From: Rhodoplanes sp. Z2-YC6860 | Lineage (GTDB): Bacteria; Pseudomonadota; Alphaproteobacteria; Rhizobiales; Xanthobacteraceae | Assembly: GCF_001579845.1 (NCBI RefSeq) | Contig: NZ_CP007440.1 | Span: forward strand, 6,718,029-6,782,028 | Length of the DNA: 64,000 nt | Direction: 5' to 3' | In this document: positions 38,778 to 46,979 of the stretch, in pieces | Numbering within the stretch: position 1 is the first letter of the stretch | Layout of the letters: every line of letters begins with the position of its first letter | Position numbers and translations under genes: made by a program | Notes under the pieces: generated by a model | What the model saw: only the letters and a program-made list of their open reading frames with translations | Databases searched by the model: none | Told to the model about the DNA's origin: nothing

Positions 38778-40013
38778 TCAGCGGTAATCAACCAGCCGCA
38801 GCCCGCTGAATTGCCAGCGAGCCGGGGGGTGGAAGAAGTTACGATAGCTGACCCGTTCGTGGCCCTTCGGTGTCGCCAGGGATGATCCACGGAGGACCAT
38901 CTGGTTGACCATGAATTTACCGTTGTACTCGCCGAGCGCCCCCTCGGCGGCGCGGTACCCCGGATACGCCAAATAGGCACTTCTGGTCCATTGCCAAGCC
39001 ACCCCGAAACCATCGGCCAGAAGCCCGGACCTCGCCGCAATCTCCCATTCGGCTTCGGTTGGCAGGTGTTTTCCAGCCCAACGGGCGAAAGCATCGGCTT
39101 CGTAATAGCTGATATGCAGCACCGGCGCGGCCGGATCGACGGGACGGAGCCCGCCGAGCGTCAGCGAGAACCAGGCGCCATCGGCGTTGTGCCAGTAGCC
39201 CGGAGCGTTCCAGCCCTCGGCCTCGACCACGGCCCACCCATCGGAGAGCCACAGGCCGGGGCTCGCGTAGCCGTTGTCGGCCATGAACTCGAGCCATTCG
39301 CCGTTGGTGACGAGATGTCGCGCGATCCGACCCTGGCGGATCAGCTCCTGATGCGGCGGCTGCTCGTTGTCGAAACAGAAGCCCGGGCCTTCAAAGCCGA
39401 TCGAATGAATGCCTTGCGGCAGATCGGCCATGCCACCACTGCTCGGCACGGACGGCATCCGCCATGACGCGTCATAAACCGGGTCTGTCGGATTCTGTGC
39501 GAACGCGTGCAGGATGTCGGTCCACAGCAACTCCTGATGCTGTTGCTCGTGATGGAGCCCGATCTCCACGATCGGCACGATGGCGCCAAGCTCGGCGCTG
39601 CTCGCACCGCGGATGAGCTTTTCCACCGCGGCATCGACATGCGCGCGGTACTCCGCGACCTCGGTCGTGTCCGGCCGCGTGATCAATCCACGCTGGGGCC
39701 GTGCGTGACGCGGCCCCGCCGCGACATAATAAGAGTTGAACAGAAAGGCGAAGCGCGGGTCGAACTCCGCATAACCCGACGCATAAGGCTTCAGCAGAAA
39801 CTGCTCGAAGAACCACGTGGTGTGGGCGCGATGCCATTTGGTCGGGCTCGCATCCGCCATCGACTGGATGGTCTGATCTTCGGCCGAAAGCGGCGCCGCG
39901 CGACGCTCGGTTTCGGCGCGCACGGCGCGGAACGCGTCGGCCCAAACCTGACGAGGATCGCGAGACGGCGAAGCAGGAGCGCGCTGCAAGCCCGAAATCG
40001 CTGCCTGTGGCAT
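38778..40013 (-). CDS. egtB: Ergothioneine sulfoxide synthase EgtB
   Basis: A non-heme iron enzyme that joins hercynine to a cysteine-type thiol with O2. The DinB-like N-terminal domain carries the iron ligands, here likely H64 (WHRAHTTWFFE) and H155/H159 (LHHEQQHQELLW). The C-terminal FGE-sulfatase (C-type-lectin-like) domain shows NGEWLEFMADNGY, ISYYEADAFARWAGKHLPTEAEWE and the terminal FFHPPARWQFSGLRL. 411 residues. ATG 40013 has GGAG 7 nt upstream. No egtA, egtC or egtE is in the window, so thiol specificity and the lyase step are open. Confidence 0.95.
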   Translation of the reverse strand: MPQAAISGLQRAPASPSRDPRQVWADAFRAVRAETERRAAPLSAEDQTIQSMADASPTKWHRAHTTWFFEQFLLKPYASGYAEFDPRFAFLFNSYYVAAGPRHARPQRGLITRPDTTEVAEYRAHVDAAVEKLIRGASSAELGAIVPIVEIGLHHEQQHQELLWTDILHAFAQNPTDPVYDASWRMPSVPSSGGMADLPQGIHSIGFEGPGFCFDNEQPPHQELIRQGRIARHLVTNGEWLEFMADNGYASPGLWLSDGWAVVEAEGWNAPGYWHNADGAWFSLTLGGLRPVDPAAPVLHISYYEADAFARWAGKHLPTEAEWEIAARSGLLADGFGVAWQWTRSAYLAYPGYRAAEGALGEYNGKFMVNQMVLRGSSLATPKGHERVSYRNFFHPPARWQFSGLRLVDYR

Positions 40014-40228
40014 CACTCAACTCCGCCAAAATGGGGATTTATGCGGGCTTGTCCGACCTACCAATTGTAACGAGGCCGGATTGTTCCTTTGAGCCGATGG
40101 TCGAGCACCGGACTCTAGCATTTCAAACGATATGCGCCACCCAGCCGGAAGCTATGGACACGATCGCCGCCCTGCAAGGTCATTGCCCTGCCCAATGGGG
40201 TCATTGCCTCCGCCACGCGGCCCATGGA

Positions 40229-40981
40229 ATGAATACGGTCAAACTGTCGCAACTAACGCCATGGCTGGGGAAAAGCGTGCCGGAAATCAGGATCGTCAGC
40301 ACCACCGCAATGAAGACCTCGATCGACGAACTCGCGCCGATCTTCGAGCGCGAGACCGGTCATAAAACGTCGTTCTCGTTCGGGCCGTCGCAGCGCATCA
40401 CCCGGCAAGTGTCGGAGGGCGAACAAAACGACGTGACCATCACCTCCGACCACGGGCTCGAGAGCCTTATCAAGCAGGGCCGCATCGTCGCAGGCACGCG
40501 CGCCGATCTGGCGAGCTCGCCGATGGCGCTCGCCGTGCAGAAGGGCGCGAAGCGTCCCGACATCTCGTCGGCGGAAAAATTCAAGGAGGCGCTGCTCGCC
40601 GCAAAATCGCTCGGCATGAGCAATCCGGTCGGCGGCGGCCAGAGCGGCAAGAACCTGGAGGCCATCTTCGACAAGCTCGGCATCACCGAGGCGATGAAGG
40701 CGAAAAGCACCTACGGCCCCGGCGGCCCGGCCGGACTGATCGGCTTCTACCTGTTGCGAAAAGAGGTCGAGATCGGCATCCAGCAGCTTCCGGAGCTCAT
40801 GGCAGTGTCGGGCATCGACATCATCGGCCCGCTGCCGCCGGACATTCAATCGATGACGGTGTTCTCCGCGGGCATTTCGACTGCGGCGAAGGAACCTGAA
40901 GCCGCGAAGGCGCTGATCAGGTTTCTCACCACGCCGACGGCCAAGGCGCTGTTCAAATCGAAGGGCATGGATGTGAGTTGA
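40229..40981 (+). CDS. ModA-like substrate-binding protein, paralog 1 (no signal peptide seen)
   Basis: First of four tandem paralogs of the SBP_bac_11/ModA type, about 250 residues. It carries the family skeleton: EIRIVSTTAM, IFERETGHKTSFSFG, IKQGRIVAGTRADLA, NPVGGGQSGKNLEAIFDKLG, IGIQQLPELMAVSGIDIIGPLP and KALFKSKG. Unlike the other three it shows no hydrophobic signal peptide: ATG 40229 leads directly to MNTVKLSQLTPWLG. Upstream in-frame codons reach back to 40007 without supplying one. It may be cytoplasmic, mis-started or decaying. It stops 12 bases before paralog 2. Confidence 0.75.
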   Translation: MNTVKLSQLTPWLGKSVPEIRIVSTTAMKTSIDELAPIFERETGHKTSFSFGPSQRITRQVSEGEQNDVTITSDHGLESLIKQGRIVAGTRADLASSPMALAVQKGAKRPDISSAEKFKEALLAAKSLGMSNPVGGGQSGKNLEAIFDKLGITEAMKAKSTYGPGGPAGLIGFYLLRKEVEIGIQQLPELMAVSGIDIIGPLPPDIQSMTVFSAGISTAAKEPEAAKALIRFLTTPTAKALFKSKGMDVS

Positions 40982-40993
40982 GGGGAGGACGCG

Positions 40994-41755
40994 ATGCGAC
41001 GGCTCGCGATCGCCATCGTCACTCTGTTCATTGCTGCAGGCGGCGCTCAAGCCGCCGAAATCAAGGCATTGATCTCCACGGCCATGAAGGCGCCGTTCCA
41101 GGAGATCGCCGCACAATTCGAAAAGGCCACCGGTCACAAGGTGATCGCGACCTTCGGACCGACCGGACCGCTGACCAAACGCATCGCTGACGGCGAAGCG
41201 GCCGACATGGTGATCCTCGGCGGCGAGAACACGGCGACGCTGATCAAGGAAGGCAAGATCGCGGCCGGCAGCAAAGCCGACGTGGCGCGCGGCATGATCG
41301 GCGCGGGTGTCGCCAAGGGCGCGCCCAAGCCGGACATTTCGTCGGAGGCCAGCTTCAAGGCCGCGCTCCTCTCGGCGAAAGCCGTCGCGGTGACTGATCC
41401 GGCCGGTGGCGGCAGCAGCGGCGTCTACTTTTCCAAGCTGTTCGAAAAGATGGGACTTACCGAAGCGCTGAAACCGAAGCTCAAGCTCGCGGCGGGCGGA
41501 CCGAACGGCTATGCGGCGACCTTCGTTATCAAAGGCGAAGCCGACTTCGCCATGCAGCCGATCCCCGAGCTCATGGCGGTGCCGGGCATCGAGATCGTCG
41601 GTCCCCTGCCCGGCGCATTTCAGAACGTCACGATCTACAGCGCGGGCATTCCCACAAGCGCGAAGGAAGTCGAGACCGCGAAAGCGCTGATCAAGGCGCT
41701 GACCGACCCGTCCGCAGCCGCGATCTACAAATCCAAGGGTCTCGAACCCGGTTGA
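40994..41755 (+). CDS. ModA-like substrate-binding protein, paralog 2
   Basis: 253 residues with a clear signal peptide (MRRLAIAIVTLFIAAGGAQA). The mature protein starts AEIKALISTAMKAPFQEIAAQF and keeps the paralog motifs FGPTGPLTKRI, LIKEGKIAAGSKAD, DPAGGGSSGVYF, AAGGPNGYAATFV, PELMAVPGIEIVGPLP and AIYKSKGLEPG. ModA-like proteins bind oxyanions, but the loop residues here differ and no modB or modC is nearby. GGGGAGG precedes ATG 40994. Together with paralogs 1, 3 and 4 it forms a tight rightward operon. Confidence 0.85.
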   Translation: MRRLAIAIVTLFIAAGGAQAAEIKALISTAMKAPFQEIAAQFEKATGHKVIATFGPTGPLTKRIADGEAADMVILGGENTATLIKEGKIAAGSKADVARGMIGAGVAKGAPKPDISSEASFKAALLSAKAVAVTDPAGGGSSGVYFSKLFEKMGLTEALKPKLKLAAGGPNGYAATFVIKGEADFAMQPIPELMAVPGIEIVGPLPGAFQNVTIYSAGIPTSAKEVETAKALIKALTDPSAAAIYKSKGLEPG

Positions 41756-41768
41756 GTGGAGCCAACGG

Positions 41769-42524
41769 ATGCGCAAGCTTCTCGCCGCACTCGCGCTCGG
41801 TCTGATGATCGCTCCTGCGACGGCCGCGGACATCGACGCTTTCGTCTCGACCGCCATCAAGGCCGCGACCGACGAGATCCTGCCGGGCTTCGAGCGCGAC
41901 AACGGCCACACCATCCACGCGAGCTACGCGCCATCCGGCGCGCTGGTGCCGCGGTTCCTGCGCGGCGAGCCGGTCGACATTTTTCTCACCGATGCGCCGG
42001 CGCTCGATGAGCTGATCAAGCAGGGCAAGATCGCGGGCGGCCGCATCGATCTCGTGCGCACCGGCATCGGCATTGCGGTGAAGAAGGGCGCGCCGAAGCC
42101 CGACGTCTCGACACCGGAGGCGCTGAAGCGCGCGCTGCTCAATGCCAAGAGCATCGGCCACGCCTCGACCGCCGGCGGCAGCATCACCGGCGGTCATGTG
42201 CAGTGGGTGTTCCGCCAGCTCGGCATCGCCGACGAGTTTGCGCCGAAGGTGAAGCTGTCGATGGGCGGACCGAACAGCCGCGTCAGCGTGCTGGTGTCGA
42301 GCGGCCAAGTCGAGATCGGGTTGCAGCAGGCCTCGGAGCTTTACGACAATCCCGATGTCGAGGTGATCGGCATGCTGCCCGCGCCACTGCAGCAGACCAC
42401 GCAATATTCCGCGGGCATCACATCGAACGCAAAACAGCCCGAAGCCGCCAAGGCCATGATCCAAGCGCTCACGACGTCGCAAGCCAAAGCCATCTACAAA
42501 GCCAAAGGGCTCGAACCGAACTGA
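41769..42524 (+). CDS. ModA-like substrate-binding protein, paralog 3
   Basis: 251 residues; signal peptide MRKLLAALALGLMIAPATA. Mature start ADIDAFVSTAIKAATDEILPGF. Motifs shared with paralog 4 are especially close: RTGIGIAVKKGAPKPDVST, PEALKRALL, and MGGPNSRVSVLV, then EVIGMLPAPLQQ, suggesting a more recent duplication of these two. GGAG precedes ATG 41769, 13 bases after paralog 2. Function unknown beyond periplasmic ligand binding. Confidence 0.85.
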   Translation: MRKLLAALALGLMIAPATAADIDAFVSTAIKAATDEILPGFERDNGHTIHASYAPSGALVPRFLRGEPVDIFLTDAPALDELIKQGKIAGGRIDLVRTGIGIAVKKGAPKPDVSTPEALKRALLNAKSIGHASTAGGSITGGHVQWVFRQLGIADEFAPKVKLSMGGPNSRVSVLVSSGQVEIGLQQASELYDNPDVEVIGMLPAPLQQTTQYSAGITSNAKQPEAAKAMIQALTTSQAKAIYKAKGLEPN

Positions 42525-42538
42525 TGGGAAGAAACGCC

Positions 42539-43297
42539 ATGCGCAAAATTCTGATCGCTTCGGCCGCCGCCCTCTTCGCGGCTTCAAGCAACGCCCAGGC
42601 CGCCGAGATCAAGGCTCTGATCACAACGGCGATGGACGCGGCCGTGACCGTGCTCATTCCGCAATTCGAGAAGGCGAGCGGCCACAAGGTCTCCTACAGC
42701 TACGATCCGTCGGGCGGATTGGCGCGTAGGCTTCGCGGCGGCGAGTTCGCCGACATGATCCTCGTGGCGAGCCCCGAGCTCGACAAGCTGATTGCCGAAG
42801 GCAAGGTCACCGGCCCGCGCGTCGACATCTCACGCACCGGGATCGGCATCGCGGTCAAGAAGGGCGCGCCGCACCCGGACGTGTCGACGCCCGAGGCGCT
42901 GAAACGCGCGCTGCTCGCCGCTAAATCGGTCGGCCACACCGCGCCGGCCGGCGGCGGCATCACGGCGCTGCATATCCTTCGCGTGTTCGAGAAGCTCGGC
43001 ATCGCAAAAGAGGTCGCGGCCAAGACCAAGCTTGCGGCCGGCGGGCCGAACGGCCGCGTCAGCACATTGATCGTCAACGGCGAAGCCGAGATCGCGTTTC
43101 AGCAGGTCTCGGAGCTGATGACCAATCCCGAGGTCGAGGTGATCGGCATGCTCCCCGACGAACTGCAGCAGATCACCATCAACGCGGCCGGCATCACCGC
43201 CGTCGCCAAGGAGCCGGACGCGGCGCGCGCGTTGATCAAGTATCTGACCGCGCCCGAGGCGATGGTGATCTACAAGAAGACGGGGCTCGCGCTGTAG
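42539..43297 (+). CDS. ModA-like substrate-binding protein, paralog 4
   Basis: 252 residues; signal peptide MRKILIASAAALFAASSNA, mature start AEIKALITTAMDAAVTVLIPQF. It shares with paralog 3 the RTGIGIAVKKGAP and PEALKRALL blocks and ends IYKKTGLAL. The start is ATG 42539 with GGGAAG 7 nt upstream; an ATG overlapping the stop of paralog 3 is in frame but poorer. Last gene of the four-paralog array. No transporter membrane or ATPase subunits follow; the next gene is on the other strand. Confidence 0.85.
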   Translation: MRKILIASAAALFAASSNAQAAEIKALITTAMDAAVTVLIPQFEKASGHKVSYSYDPSGGLARRLRGGEFADMILVASPELDKLIAEGKVTGPRVDISRTGIGIAVKKGAPHPDVSTPEALKRALLAAKSVGHTAPAGGGITALHILRVFEKLGIAKEVAAKTKLAAGGPNGRVSTLIVNGEAEIAFQQVSELMTNPEVEVIGMLPDELQQITINAAGITAVAKEPDAARALIKYLTAPEAMVIYKKTGLAL

Positions 43298-43377
43298 GCC
43301 GTATACTTATAAATCGGCCCAGACCGATCTTGTCGGACGATTTCGCGATCACGCGCATATCAAAGGGTTTGGCTCTT

Positions 43378-44826
43378 TCACCGCTCGCGCAAAGTTTCCT
43401 GCCGGTAGCGGAGCAACGGCGATAAGAGATAGCTCAGTATCATGCGTGACCCGGTTTTGATCTCCACCGTCACCGCCATGCCGGGCGATAGATTGACCAT
43501 CCGGTCGTCGATCTGCATCTGGGCGCGATCCAGCGAAATGCGGGCGCTGTAGTTCAGCTCCTGGCCCTTCGGCTCGCTTGTGTCATTTTGCGTCCCCGTT
43601 GCCCGGTCGTTGGAGCGGTCCTGTGGCCGGTCGCGGATGATCGCATCCTGCGAGACGCTGAGCACCTGGCCGTGCAGGAGGCCGTAGCGGGTGAAATTGA
43701 AGGTGTCGACCTTGATCTCGGCCGCTTGCCCGGCGTTGACGAAGCCGATGTCGCGGTTCGACACCATGGCCTCGATTTCCAGCCGGCTGTCGCTTGGCAC
43801 CACCACCAGCAGGGACTGCGCGGGCGTGACGACACCGCCGACCGTGTGGACCGCGAGCTGCTGCACCACGCCATCGACCGGCGCGGTCAGCAGCTGAAGC
43901 CTGGTCTTCTGCTCGGCCTTGATCAGGTCCTGAGCTATCCCGTTGGCTTTTTGCTCGGCCTTGGCGAGTTCGTCGGAAAGCGTGCGTCGATACTCGGCCA
44001 CTGCCTGGCCACGCGTCTCGCGCATTGCGGCGGCGGCGGCCTCCGCCTCGCGCAGATGGCTCCTCTGCACGGTGAGTTCCTCTTGCTGCTCGACCAGCAG
44101 CTGGAGGGTCTCGAAGTAGGTGAGCTTCGAGCCCAACTCCCTGTCCATGAGTATCTTGCGGATATCGACGCGCGGCTGGATGACGGGAATCATCGTTTCG
44201 AGCTTATGGATGGTCGCCGCGATCGTGCCTTGCTCGGCTTCCTTCTGCGCCTGTTGGCGCGCGAGAGCGGCAACCTTGGCGCGGTGCTCGGTCACTTGGC
44301 TGAGCAAAAGCTGACGCTGGGTGCTGACCAACGCCGGGTCTGCGTTGGCGGGCGGCGCGAAGGCGGCCACGGCGTCTTCGCCGCCGTCGAGTGCCGCGCG
44401 CAGCCGCGCGATGTTGAGCTGCTCGGCGAGGAGATCGCTGCGGAGGTGATCGCGTTCCGCCGCGTTCACGGTCGGGTCAAGCTCGATCAAAACATCGCCG
44501 GCTCTGACAGTCTGTCCGTCCTGGACTCGAATCGACCGTACGACCCCGGTCTCGAACGGCTGGACCACTTTGGTGCGGCCGCTCGGAACGATTTTTCCGG
44601 TCGCCGACGCGACAATGTCGATTGTGCCCCACGAGGCCCAGGCCAGCGCCGCGCAGAACAGCAGGATGATGGTGGCCCCGACGGCACGGCGGATCGGCGA
44701 TGGCGGGGTTTCCACAATCTCGAGCGCGGCGGGCAGAAACGCCAGCTCCTCGGCGCGCCTGTCATGCACGCGCCGAAGCGGCACGACGCGCCCCAGCGGT
44801 TTGGTGGCGGCTTCAGCCGACTTCAT
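43378..44826 (-). CDS. Type I secretion membrane-fusion protein, HlyD family
   Basis: The periplasmic adaptor linking the inner-membrane ABC exporter to an outer-membrane TolC-type channel. After a cytoplasmic segment and one membrane helix (GATIILLFCAALAWASWGTI) come a lipoyl/barrel-sandwich half (SGRTKVVQPFETGVVRSIRV), a long coiled-coil hairpin (residues about 140-310, rich in Gln, Glu and Ala), and the second lipoyl half with APVDGVVQQL. The C-terminus is PGMAVTVEIKTGSRMILSYL, typical of HlyD. GGGAGGG precedes ATG 44826, and the gene overlaps the end of the HlyB-like gene. No TolC homolog is in the window. Confidence 0.93.
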   Translation of the reverse strand: MKSAEAATKPLGRVVPLRRVHDRRAEELAFLPAALEIVETPPSPIRRAVGATIILLFCAALAWASWGTIDIVASATGKIVPSGRTKVVQPFETGVVRSIRVQDGQTVRAGDVLIELDPTVNAAERDHLRSDLLAEQLNIARLRAALDGGEDAVAAFAPPANADPALVSTQRQLLLSQVTEHRAKVAALARQQAQKEAEQGTIAATIHKLETMIPVIQPRVDIRKILMDRELGSKLTYFETLQLLVEQQEELTVQRSHLREAEAAAAAMRETRGQAVAEYRRTLSDELAKAEQKANGIAQDLIKAEQKTRLQLLTAPVDGVVQQLAVHTVGGVVTPAQSLLVVVPSDSRLEIEAMVSNRDIGFVNAGQAAEIKVDTFNFTRYGLLHGQVLSVSQDAIIRDRPQDRSNDRATGTQNDTSEPKGQELNYSARISLDRAQMQIDDRMVNLSPGMAVTVEIKTGSRMILSYLLSPLLRYRQETLRER

Positions 44827-46960
44827 GGATCCCTCCCTGCAGTCGATGCAACGAGGCGTAGCGGCCGCCAGTCTTGATGAGCGCATCGTGGGTGCCGTCC
44901 TCGACCAGGCGGCCGCGCTCCAGCGTGACGATGCGATCCGTCGCCCGCACGGTCGAAAGTCTGTGCGCGATGACCAGAACGGTCCTGCCCTTGGCGATCT
45001 CCTTCATGTTTTGCTGAATGATGCGCTCGCTCTCGTAGTCGAGGGCGCTGGTCGCCTCATCGAAGATCAAGATGCGCGGGTCGGTCACGAGCGCGCGCGC
45101 AATGGCGATGCGCTGGCGCTGGCCGCCCGACAAAGTGGAGCCGCGTTCGCCGACAACGGTGTCGTAGCCTTCGCTCAGCTCAAGGATGAAGTCGTGGGCT
45201 CCCGCGAGCTTTGCCGCCGCGATGATCCGCTCCATCGGCATCGCCGGATCGGCGAGCGCGATGTTCTCGCGCACAGAACGGTTGAACAGCACGTTCTCCT
45301 GCAGAACGACTCCGATCTGGCGGCGCAGCCAGGCCGGGTCGGCCATGGCGAGATCCATGCCGTCCACCAGGACGCGCCCGCTCTCCGGGATGTAGAGGCG
45401 CTGGACGAGCTTGGCGAAAGTGCTCTTGCCCGACCCCGAAGGCCCGACGATGCCGACGGTCTGGCCGGCCGGAACATCGAAGCTGACGTCGTGCAGGACC
45501 TCCTGCCCGTCGACACGATAGCGGAACGTCACATGGTCGAACTTGATGTGGCCGCGGATCGCGGGCAGGCGCGCCCGCCCGGTCGCATAGATCGGCTCCG
45601 CCGTGGTGTTGAGGATATCTCCCAACCGCGAGATCGACAGCCGCGCCTGGTGAAAATCCTGCCAAACCTGCGCGAGGCGCAGCACGGGCGCGCTCACGCG
45701 GCCGGCGAGGATGTTGAAGGCCACGAGTTCGCCGACCGACAGGCTGCCATCGATCACCAGCCTGGCGCCGAAATAGAGGATCGAAGCGGTGACGATCTTG
45801 CTGACGAGCTGCACCACCTGGCTCGCGGTGTTGCCGAGGCTCAGCACCCGGAAGCTCGCAGCCACATAGCCTGCGAGCTGTTCTTCCCAGCGGCGCTGCA
45901 TTTGAGGCTCGACCGCCATGGCCTTGAGCGTCTCGATCCCGGTCACGCTCTCGACCAGGAAGGCCTGGTTCTCGGCACCACGCTGGAATTTTTCATTCAG
46001 CCTCCGCCGGAACAGCGGCGTCACCCCCGCCGAGATCGCGACATAGAACGGGAACGAGGCGAGGACGATCCAGGTCAGCGGCGGCGCGTAATAGAACATC
46101 ACCGCCAGGAACACGAAGGTGAAGAACAAGTCGATCGCAAGCGTCAGGGCCGAGCTGGTGAGGAAATTACGGATATTCTCCAGCTCGCGCACGCGTGCAA
46201 CTGAATCGCCGACCCGCCGGGCCTGGAAATAGGCCATCGGCAATGCGAGGAGGTGGTGGAACAGGCGCGCGCCGAGCTCGACGTCGATGCGGTTGGTCGT
46301 GTGCGAGAACAGATAGGTCCGCATTGTGCCGAGGACGGTCTCGAAAATCGAGATCGTCACCAGACCGATGACCAGCACGTCGAGGGTGCTCAGCGCCCGG
46401 TGCACCAGCACCTTGTCGATGACGACCTGAAAGAACAGCGGCGAGACCAAGCCGAGCAGTTGCAAGAAGAACGACGCGACAAGAACCTCGGCCAGGAGAT
46501 GCCGGTATTTGTGGATGGCTCCCAGAAACCAGGTGATGTCGAACCGGCGCGTGATGTCCGACAGTCCGGCCCGTCGGGTCATCAGGATCAGCCGGCCGTC
46601 CCAAACCGCGACGAACTCAGCCTGCGTCATCAGCGCGGGCCGGAGCGCGTGCGGCGATTGGACCAGGACCTTATCGTCCGCGGCCTTGGCGACCACCAGG
46701 AATCCGCCGTCGTGCAGCACAGCTACGGCAGGCAAGGGAGTGCGGGCGAGTCGGGACCAGTCGGTTCGATAGGCCCGGGCTTTGAGCCCGAGGTCTTTGG
46801 CGCACCGGAGCATTTCCGGTGCGCCAATTTTGTCGGTTCCTAGCCGATGCCTGATCTGTTCGGCATCGGCCGCAACGCCCTGGAGATGCAACAGCGTCAC
46901 GAGGGCCTCGAGACCAGGATCGGCCGGTCTCGCGCTGTCGGTTCTTGTGCTCACTTGCAT
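44813..46960 (-). CDS. Type I secretion ABC exporter, HlyB type
   Basis: 715 residues in the LapB/HlyB arrangement: an N-terminal C39-peptidase-like domain (LEALVTLLHLQGVAADAEQI) without the catalytic Cys, so a substrate-binding rather than processing domain; six membrane segments; and an ATPase with Walker A GPSGSGKST, signature LSGGQRQRIAIARAL, Walker B ILIFDEATSALD and switch His in VIAHRLST. It is the second gene of the leftward set RTX protein, exporter, adaptor, and almost certainly exports the RTX protein encoded 20 bases upstream. Confidence 0.95.
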   Translation of the reverse strand: MQVSTRTDSARPADPGLEALVTLLHLQGVAADAEQIRHRLGTDKIGAPEMLRCAKDLGLKARAYRTDWSRLARTPLPAVAVLHDGGFLVVAKAADDKVLVQSPHALRPALMTQAEFVAVWDGRLILMTRRAGLSDITRRFDITWFLGAIHKYRHLLAEVLVASFFLQLLGLVSPLFFQVVIDKVLVHRALSTLDVLVIGLVTISIFETVLGTMRTYLFSHTTNRIDVELGARLFHHLLALPMAYFQARRVGDSVARVRELENIRNFLTSSALTLAIDLFFTFVFLAVMFYYAPPLTWIVLASFPFYVAISAGVTPLFRRRLNEKFQRGAENQAFLVESVTGIETLKAMAVEPQMQRRWEEQLAGYVAASFRVLSLGNTASQVVQLVSKIVTASILYFGARLVIDGSLSVGELVAFNILAGRVSAPVLRLAQVWQDFHQARLSISRLGDILNTTAEPIYATGRARLPAIRGHIKFDHVTFRYRVDGQEVLHDVSFDVPAGQTVGIVGPSGSGKSTFAKLVQRLYIPESGRVLVDGMDLAMADPAWLRRQIGVVLQENVLFNRSVRENIALADPAMPMERIIAAAKLAGAHDFILELSEGYDTVVGERGSTLSGGQRQRIAIARALVTDPRILIFDEATSALDYESERIIQQNMKEIAKGRTVLVIAHRLSTVRATDRIVTLERGRLVEDGTHDALIKTGGRYASLHRLQGGIHEVG

Positions 46961-46979
46961 TCTCCGGGGCGCTGTCGCG

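Noticed and set aside
43298-43377. GGCCG...CGGCC pairing after the fourth ModA-like gene
   Set aside because: Only a 5-bp stem with a loop of over 10 bases and no T-run; not a credible terminator.
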